Shown here: in pieces, positions 50,517 through 55,446 of the stretch
Layout: each line of letters opens with the position of its first letter
How positions within the stretch are numbered: position 1 is the stretch's first letter
Source of the DNA: an uncultured Adlercreutzia sp.
GTDB taxonomy: Bacteria; Actinomycetota; Coriobacteriia; Coriobacteriales; Eggerthellaceae
Assembly (NCBI GenBank): GCA_910585575.1
Contig: CAJUFS010000010.1
Span: forward strand, 1 to 55,446
DNA length: 55,446 nucleotides
Direction: 5' to 3'
Position numbers and translations under genes: made by a program
The notes under the pieces: model-generated
What the model saw: only the letters and a program-made list of their open reading frames with translations
What the model was told of the DNA's origin: nothing
Database searches by the model: none

Positions 50517-52082
50517 CTACGACGGGTTCTCCACAACGGCTAAACTGGCCGGCCCCTGCACGATAAATCCCACATCGCCCACGGAGCCTCCGGTGGCCAC
50601 CGCACCGTTGTAGGAGGCGTTGCTCAGGGTTACCACACTGCCCTGCACCGTCACTTCGCAGCCCCAACTGTCCGTTACGGTCACAGCGGCGCTGAAGGGG
50701 ATCGTCAGCGACCAGCCATCGAGCGCGGCGCTGTAGTTATCGGCCGTCAGCTCGTACAGGAAGTTCGTCTTGCCCCCCTCTTGCCAGCTTTCCGAGAGCG
50801 CGGCCGTCCACTGCAGCGTATCGTCGGAAGCGAGCATAAAAGACGCCCCGGCCTCGTTGTCCTTCTTCGGGGCATCGGCAAGGCGTAAGGCCTCTTGGTC
50901 GAACCCCGGCGCCCGCAGCGTCTCCACAAGCCAACGGCCCTCTTTGCTGAGGTCATCGACTGTAAAGCCCGCCGTCTTCTTGGAGCTGGCCTTGATGAGT
51001 GCTGCAGCCTCCTTTTTGTTGGAGAGGTTCCAGCACACGTAGCTCACATTCAGCTCGTCCATCAGCTGCACCCAGGCATCGGCCGAGTCGTAGTCGATCT
51101 TTCCGTCGCCGGACGCCTCGCAAATGCCGAACTCGGTGACGAACACCGGCAGTCCCCCCTCGACAGCTTGCTTGAGCGTGTCGCGCAGCTCTTGCTGGTG
51201 GGTGGCCGCGTAGAAGTGCAGCGAGTACATGACGTTGTCGAAGTCGAGGGGATCGGCCGCTGCCGCGGCTAAGTCCTGGCTCCAATTCGGCGTGCCGGTG
51301 ATGATAACGGCATCGGGATTGGCCGCCCGAATGACGGGAATGATCTCGTTGGCGTAGGTTTTCACGTTCGACCACGTGGTCTCCCCGTTGGGCTCGTTGC
51401 ATATCTCGAAGAGCACGTTGTCCTGATCGGCAAAGCGCTCTGCCACGCGGCCCAGCACCGCCTTGGCGTCTTCGGCATTCCACCACGGGTTCTTGTCGCT
51501 GAGCGTGTGCCAGTCCACGATGACGTACAAATCGGCTGCGGTGGCGTACTCGATGCCCTTGACCAGCCGCTTTTCCAGCTTGTCCCGATCACCGCCCGTA
51601 GCATAGCCGCCCTCATCCGCGGGATAGAGCGCCAAGCGCACGACGTTGGCTCCCCAGTCGGTACGCAATTCCTGGAAGAGCTGCTCGTTCACAAACTCGG
51701 GGTACCAAGCCAGCCCGTGGGTCGACACGCCGCGCAGCTGAATGGGCCGGTTGGTCTGATCCATGAGCTGTGCGCCCTCCACATGAAGCGCGCCGGCTGT
51801 TGAGGGCCCGGGCACCGCGACGGCTGCTTCCTGACCATGGTCCGCCGGCTCCTCTTCGGTCGGCTCCTCGGCTTGACCATCGTCGCGATCGATCTGCGCC
51901 AACCCCGTTGGGGCGTTTTCAACCACAAGTCCGTTATCACCGCGAGGCGCATCGAGCGGCCCCACAGCGAAGACGAGGGCCAGCCCCACCACAAGCAGCA
52001 CAACCAAGGCCGCAACGGCAATGCCCAGACGGGAGGATCTTCCCGCATTCGCGTGCTTACCCGCGCTCACCTTATCGCCCAC
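50517..52082 (-). CDS. Membrane-anchored GH5 glycoside hydrolase with CBM2-like domain
   Basis: A 521-residue surface enzyme. A membrane helix (residues 20-41) and an acidic linker (to about 95) lead to a GH5 cellulase-type domain: ALYPADEGGYATG, LYVIVDWHTLSDKNPWWN, acid/base Glu in LFEICNEPNGETTW and nucleophile Glu in VFVTEFGICEASG. The last 95 residues, SESWQEGGKTNFLYELTA ... LDGWSLTIPF ... VTDSWGCEV ... GDVGFIVQG, match a type 2 cellulose-binding module. The GTG start overlaps the ksgA stop by 11 bases. Such enzymes are unexpected in mostly asaccharolytic Eggerthellaceae. Confidence 0.88.
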   Translation of the reverse strand: MGDKVSAGKHANAGRSSRLGIAVAALVVLLVVGLALVFAVGPLDAPRGDNGLVVENAPTGLAQIDRDDGQAEEPTEEEPADHGQEAAVAVPGPSTAGALHVEGAQLMDQTNRPIQLRGVSTHGLAWYPEFVNEQLFQELRTDWGANVVRLALYPADEGGYATGGDRDKLEKRLVKGIEYATAADLYVIVDWHTLSDKNPWWNAEDAKAVLGRVAERFADQDNVLFEICNEPNGETTWSNVKTYANEIIPVIRAANPDAVIITGTPNWSQDLAAAAADPLDFDNVMYSLHFYAATHQQELRDTLKQAVEGGLPVFVTEFGICEASGDGKIDYDSADAWVQLMDELNVSYVCWNLSNKKEAAALIKASSKKTAGFTVDDLSKEGRWLVETLRAPGFDQEALRLADAPKKDNEAGASFMLASDDTLQWTAALSESWQEGGKTNFLYELTADNYSAALDGWSLTIPFSAAVTVTDSWGCEVTVQGSVVTLSNASYNGAVATGGSVGDVGFIVQGPASLAVVENPS

Positions 52083-53073
52083 CCTTTTCGCGCATTTCGC
52101 CGCAGGATGACGCGCTCACCTTCACAAGTGCGGCGCCCAGGGCGAGAAATTCCTGTTGATTGAGCGTTTCGCCGCGGCGCTTCGGATCGATGGCGGCCGC
52201 TTCGAACAACGCAGGAAGATCAACCGGCTCCTTGCGGCCGGCGAAGTAGGTTTTGCAAGAGTTCGCCAGCGTCTTGCGCCGGTTGGCGAAGGCGGCGTCG
52301 GCCATGGTGCAGGCGGCCGCCACCAGTTCGGGCGAGGCCGGTGCCCCGGCGGCGTCAAGCGGTACTGCCCGATCGAGCCGAATAACCGCCGAATCGACGC
52401 GCGGGGGCGGGAAGAAATTGCCCGGACCCACGGCGAAACGCCCGGCCGGCCGCGCATAGAGCCCCAGCTTCACCGTATAGGCGCCGTAGTTCTTCGTGCC
52501 CACCGTAGCCGCCATGCGGTCGGCTACCTCCTTTTGCACCATCACGGTGGCCGACTGCAAACCAGGAAACTGCTGGAAGTAGTCGAGCACCACGGTGGCG
52601 GCAACCGCATAGGGCAAGTTGGCCACGAGTTTGTTCGGCAGGACAGACGACGCGTCGTCGCCGTCGCCAAAGGTCATGGCAGCTGAAACGATATCGCTCT
52701 CGGCAACGTCCAGCGCATCCTTCTCGATAAGGGCGAACTTCTCGCGCCAGGGCCAGAGGGTGTCGGCCAACACCGCGGGCAAGTCGGGGTCGCGCTCGAT
52801 GGACACCACGGACGCGGCATGCTTCAGCAGGGCAATGGTGAGGGTGCCAATGCCGGGCCCCACCTCGAGAATGCGGTCGGTCGGCTGCACGTCGGCCAAA
52901 GCGATGATCTTCTTCAGCACGTCATCGTTGACGAGGAAGTTCTGTCCCAAAGTGTATTTGGTGCCGATACCGTGGGCCTCCAGCACCGCGCGCGTGGCGC
53001 TCGGGGTGGACAGAGGCGACAGGCGTCCGTCGTCGGCAAACTCAACCGGCAAGGTGCTAGCGTCGTCCGCCAC
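52072..53073 (-). CDS. ksgA: 16S rRNA (adenine1518/1519-N6) dimethyltransferase KsgA
   Basis: A 333-residue methyltransferase that dimethylates two adenines near the 3' end of 16S rRNA. Motifs: KYTLGQNFLVNDDVLKKI, SAM site ILEVGPGIGTLT, acidic VVSIERDP, and catalytic NLPYAVAATVV. The C-terminal domain has RPAGRFAVGPGNFFPPPRVDSAVIRL. The GTG at 53073 was chosen (AAGGG upstream); a very long upstream frame is an artefact over the neighbouring gene. It overlaps the flavodoxin-like gene by 17 bases and the GH5 gene by 11. A tatD-ksgA order with metG upstream is common in Gram-positives. Confidence 0.95.
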   Translation of the reverse strand: MADDASTLPVEFADDGRLSPLSTPSATRAVLEAHGIGTKYTLGQNFLVNDDVLKKIIALADVQPTDRILEVGPGIGTLTIALLKHAASVVSIERDPDLPAVLADTLWPWREKFALIEKDALDVAESDIVSAAMTFGDGDDASSVLPNKLVANLPYAVAATVVLDYFQQFPGLQSATVMVQKEVADRMAATVGTKNYGAYTVKLGLYARPAGRFAVGPGNFFPPPRVDSAVIRLDRAVPLDAAGAPASPELVAAACTMADAAFANRRKTLANSCKTYFAGRKEPVDLPALFEAAAIDPKRRGETLNQQEFLALGAALVKVSASSCGEMREKGGR

Positions 53074-54136
53074 GGCCGTTGCCCTTCTTCTTCGTGTTCT
53101 TTCGGCCGTAGGCCGGGCCGTTGCTCTTGCCCGAAGGCTTGCGTGATGATGAGCGGCCGCCCTGCGAGGCGCCGTTTTTCCCAGCACCTCCGTTGCCGCC
53201 GGAACGCTTTCCTGCAGCGCCCTTGCCCTTCGAGGAGCCCCCCGAAGAGTTCGACTTCCCCGCGCCCTTCGGTGCGGCAGCAAGCGAAAGGGTCGCGCGC
53301 TCTTGCGAGGCACCGCTCGCGGCACCACCCGCTCCAGCAGCACCGGCGAGACCGCTGTCGGCAGGGGGCTCACCCGGCCACGAATCGGCCAGATCATCGG
53401 GCCAGTCGTCTTCGGCGCCTTCGGCGTCATCGTCTCCCGCAGGGCATGCGGCATCGTCGCCGTCCCACGCCGCGCTGCCTCCCTCGGCAGCGTGCCAGGC
53501 GTCGGCTTCGTCGTCCACCTCTTCCCAGGCCAGTTCGTATTCCTCGGCATCGGCCAGAATCTCGCCCGCGGCGTCGATCTTGCCCACCCAATCAAGCACG
53601 GTCTCGATGCGGAAGCCAGCCACGGAAAGCGCGGAGCGCAAGGTGCCGATCATGGGCTCGAAGCCATGGGGGTCGCCGCCCTCCCCCACCACGTGCACCA
53701 CGGCGGGGCGCTTGGGATAGGTGCGCAGGTTCGTCCAGAAGTAGGGCTGCAGACGATCGAGCAGGGCTTTCAGCTGAGCCGGCACGCTGGCAAAATACAC
53801 CGGCGCCACCACGATGAGCTCATCGGCGGCATCCAGGTGCTTGCGCACCTCGGCCATGTCGTCGTCGATAACGCAGTGATGGAATGGTGCCTCGCTGGCC
53901 ACCACGGTTTCTACCGGAAGCAGCGGATCGCCTTCCTGGAACGTGAACAACGGTTCCTCGGAAACCGCGCGACAGGCATCGCAGCCCACGCACGGCTCCA
54001 CGGGCGTGCTGGCCACCGAAACGATGGACACACCGTCTCCGGGGCATTCGTCGATGCAGGCGTTGAACAGTGCGTCGGCCAAAGCGGCACTGCGCCCCGC
54101 GGCGCGGGGGGAACCGGCAAGAATGACCCTATGCAT
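53057..54136 (-). CDS. Flavodoxin-fold NAD(P)H-dependent reductase with a disordered charged tail
   Basis: A 359-residue protein. Residues 1-210 are a flavodoxin-like FMN reductase/iron-sulfur flavoprotein domain: RVILAGSPRAAGRSAALADAL, the cysteine pair in PCVGCDACRA, and ELIVVAPVYFASVPAQLKALLDRLQPYF. From about residue 215 the chain is low complexity: an acidic half (GDDDAEGAEDDWPDDLADSW), then a Ser/Gly/Lys half ending KKKGNGRGGRR. Such a tail is unusual for the family. The ATG at 54136 overlaps tatD by eight bases. It sits between tatD and ksgA, where primase-like or nuclease genes are more usual. Confidence 0.82.
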   Translation of the reverse strand: MHRVILAGSPRAAGRSAALADALFNACIDECPGDGVSIVSVASTPVEPCVGCDACRAVSEEPLFTFQEGDPLLPVETVVASEAPFHHCVIDDDMAEVRKHLDAADELIVVAPVYFASVPAQLKALLDRLQPYFWTNLRTYPKRPAVVHVVGEGGDPHGFEPMIGTLRSALSVAGFRIETVLDWVGKIDAAGEILADAEEYELAWEEVDDEADAWHAAEGGSAAWDGDDAACPAGDDDAEGAEDDWPDDLADSWPGEPPADSGLAGAAGAGGAASGASQERATLSLAAAPKGAGKSNSSGGSSKGKGAAGKRSGGNGGAGKNGASQGGRSSSRKPSGKSNGPAYGRKNTKKKGNGRGGRR

Positions 54137-55115
54137 GGGCGCCGTCCTCGTGGCTGCGCTGCCAAGCCGTCGGCTCGCGATCGAGCAGCCCCACGGCATT
54201 GGCGTACAGCTGCTCGAAGAACGCCGCACGCTCCTCGGGCGTTTCGGCGCCGCGCACCGTGGCCATAAGGTCGGCCGTCCAGACGGTATGAGCCGGCTCG
54301 CAGGCAATGCCGCGCAACGGCTCCGGCGTCATATAGGGGGCGTCGGTTTCGGTGAGCAGGCGGTCGAGGGGCACGATCTTGGCCGCCTCGCGCACTTCGT
54401 CGGCCTTCTTGAAGGTAAGCGGGCCGCCGAAGGCAATATAGCAGCCGGCATCCACCCAGCGGCGCAGCTCGGCCTCATCCAGGTTGTAGCAGTGCAGCAG
54501 CGTGCCCGCCTCGGGGAAGCCCTCCTCCTTGAGAATGGCAAAGCCGTCGTCGTGGGCCTCGCGCATATGCAGGCAAATGGGAAGGCCCGTCTCCTTCGCC
54601 AGGCGAATTTGAGCGCGGAAGACTTCCTGCTGCACTTCGCGCGGCGACAGATCGTAATGGTAGTCCAGGCCGATCTCGCCCAGGGCGCTCACGCGACGAT
54701 CAGCCAAATGCGCGCGCAGAGCAGCCTCCAGCTCCGGCGTGTAGAGCTTGGCGTTGTGGGGGTGCACGCCGCAGGCAATGCGCACCCGCGGCACGGCCAC
54801 TACCACCTCGTGCACGCCGCACTCGCAGTGGCCGGTAATGCGGCGTAGCGCACCCGTGGCCTCCATAAGCCACCCGGGCAGCGCCTGGAAGGGGCCGAAG
54901 CCGTCTTCCGAGGGATCGACGATGCACTCCACAAATCCGACGTTATGGGCGCCGGCACGGGCCAGGGCCAAAGCCGGGTCGCGCAACATCTGCACATGGG
55001 CATGGGTGTCGGCAATGGGGCCTTCCATAACCGGCGCCTCAATCTCGCGCCACACCCCGTGCTTGCGCCGCTGGCGGAACAGCGCGTCCTCGAAAATCGG
55101 TTCTTCTTCTAGCAT
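54129..55115 (-). CDS. tatD: TatD family metal-dependent deoxyribonuclease
   Basis: A 328-residue TIM-barrel hydrolase. Metal ligands are visible in ADTHAHVQM, GVHPHNAKLY, GEIGLDYHYD (Glu), PICLHMREAHDD (His) and LTETDAPYMTPEPLRG (Asp). A 45-residue insertion after the first motif (residues 45-85) makes it longer than E. coli TatD (260). TatD proteins act as 3'-5' exonucleases in DNA repair and turnover. GGGAG precedes the ATG at 55115; the frame extends upstream over metG and was cut here. The gene follows metG by eight bases. Confidence 0.92.
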   Translation of the reverse strand: MLEEEPIFEDALFRQRRKHGVWREIEAPVMEGPIADTHAHVQMLRDPALALARAGAHNVGFVECIVDPSEDGFGPFQALPGWLMEATGALRRITGHCECGVHEVVVAVPRVRIACGVHPHNAKLYTPELEAALRAHLADRRVSALGEIGLDYHYDLSPREVQQEVFRAQIRLAKETGLPICLHMREAHDDGFAILKEEGFPEAGTLLHCYNLDEAELRRWVDAGCYIAFGGPLTFKKADEVREAAKIVPLDRLLTETDAPYMTPEPLRGIACEPAHTVWTADLMATVRGAETPEERAAFFEQLYANAVGLLDREPTAWQRSHEDGAHA

Positions 55116-55123
55116 GTCACTCC

Positions 55124-55446
55124 CTAAAGTTCCGGAAGATTGTCGACGTCCAGGCGCGGGAACAGGGGCTCGCCAATTTCCACAGCATTGCCGGCGGGCA
55201 GCTGGCCCCAGGTAGTGGCGGCCTCGATATCGGTTACCTCCGCGATGGAACCCAGCCCCAAGCGTCCGAACACATCGGCCGAGGTGTTCGGCATGAACGG
55301 CGCCATATACAGCGCGATGATGCGGATGGCCTCCAGGCAGTTGTACAGCACCGCGGCCAGCTCGTCGGCCTTCTCCGGATCTTTCGCCAGCGCCCACGGC
55401 GCGCTCTCCTCCACATACAGGTTCACGCGGCTGGCCAGCTTCTGCA
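55124..55446 (-). CDS. metG: Methionyl-tRNA synthetase (3' part)
   Basis: The last 107 residues of MetRS; the gene enters from the right edge of the window. NLYVEESAPWALAKDPEKADELAAVLYNCLEAIRIIALYMAPFMPNTSADVFGRLGLG is the anticodon-binding helix bundle of the enzyme, ending EIGEPLFPRLDVDNLPEL without the C-terminal tRNA-binding (Trbp111-like) extension found in many species. The catalytic domain lies outside. Its position before tatD and ksgA is the common Gram-positive order. Confidence 0.88.
   Translation of the reverse strand, partial: QKLASRVNLYVEESAPWALAKDPEKADELAAVLYNCLEAIRIIALYMAPFMPNTSADVFGRLGLGSIAEVTDIEAATTWGQLPAGNAVEIGEPLFPRLDVDNLPEL

Noticed and set aside
53074-53595. N-terminal extension of KsgA by about 170 residues
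   Set aside because: The extension overlaps the flavodoxin-like gene in another frame and has no similarity to KsgA; the GTG at 53073 gives a normal-length enzyme.

Overview
The window is high-GC DNA and reads like a chromosome segment of a gut actinobacterium of class Coriobacteriia, most likely family Eggerthellaceae (Eggerthella, Gordonibacter, Adlercreutzia or Slackia type). Two things point there. One is the actinobacterial order rarA - DUF948 - alaS - ruvX - mltG - aroE - aroC - aroK - aroB - aroQ - pepP. The other is the mix of a Tat-exported flavoprotein reductase, an FMN-binding lipoprotein, multihaem cytochromes and a periplasmic nitrate/nitrite reduction cluster. The assignment is inference; there is no rRNA in the window. 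No insertion sequence, prophage or CRISPR array was seen.

Layout, left to right. (1) 1-3832: the 5' edge of an unknown minus-strand gene, then an operon of response regulator, ABC ATPase, ABC-2 permease and histidine kinase. (2) 3836-21663, all minus strand: housekeeping genes for the shikimate pathway (aroE, aroC, aroK, aroB, aroQ), an M24 peptidase, a YqeG phosphatase, MltG, RuvX, a TelA/XpaC pair, AlaRS, an AI-2E-type exporter, a DUF948-like protein and RarA. (3) 21700-21842: a four-hairpin RNA with C-rich single-stranded segments, its own extended -10 and an intrinsic terminator, placed just before rarA. (4) 22008-25051: galU, then plus-strand apbE and a two-domain MarR regulator. (5) 25048-30352: an anaerobic respiratory module of pentahaem membrane cytochrome, FMN-binding lipoprotein, Tat flavoprotein and membrane protein, divergent from a DUF5692-like membrane protein. 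(6) 30628-36810: a DUF454 protein and a cytochrome c maturation operon ccmE-F-A-B-C-D of the 'System I*' kind (Cys-type CcmE, no CcmG/H seen). (7) 37265-45442: CapA, then nrfA, napH, napD, a small dihaem NapB-like lipoprotein, napA and napG. (8) 45722-55446: a MocR regulator, tRNA-Ala(CGC), Veg, a 2-hydroxyacid dehydrogenase, NADP isocitrate dehydrogenase, a membrane-anchored GH5-CBM2 cellulase-like protein, KsgA, a flavodoxin-like protein with a long disordered tail, TatD and the 3' end of metG.

How it fits together: NapA/NapB fed by NapG/NapH would reduce nitrate to nitrite, and NrfA would take nitrite to ammonium. The five-haem cytochrome, FMN lipoprotein and flavoprotein look like a second terminal reductase whose acceptor is unknown. 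All these cytochromes need covalent haem, which the ccm operon between the two respiratory blocks would supply; ApbE could supply covalent FMN.

Several intergenic regions carry unusual repeats: a GAGAC...GTCTC palindrome family, a strict 33-bp minisatellite, an 8-bp tandem array with stops in all frames, GGGGACGGTT-type direct repeats, and two long-range inverted repeats enclosing smaller hairpins. The strongest candidates for undescribed biology are the C-rich-loop RNA at 21700-21842, the duplicated CcmE, the unassigned reductase module, and the structured element between napD and napH.
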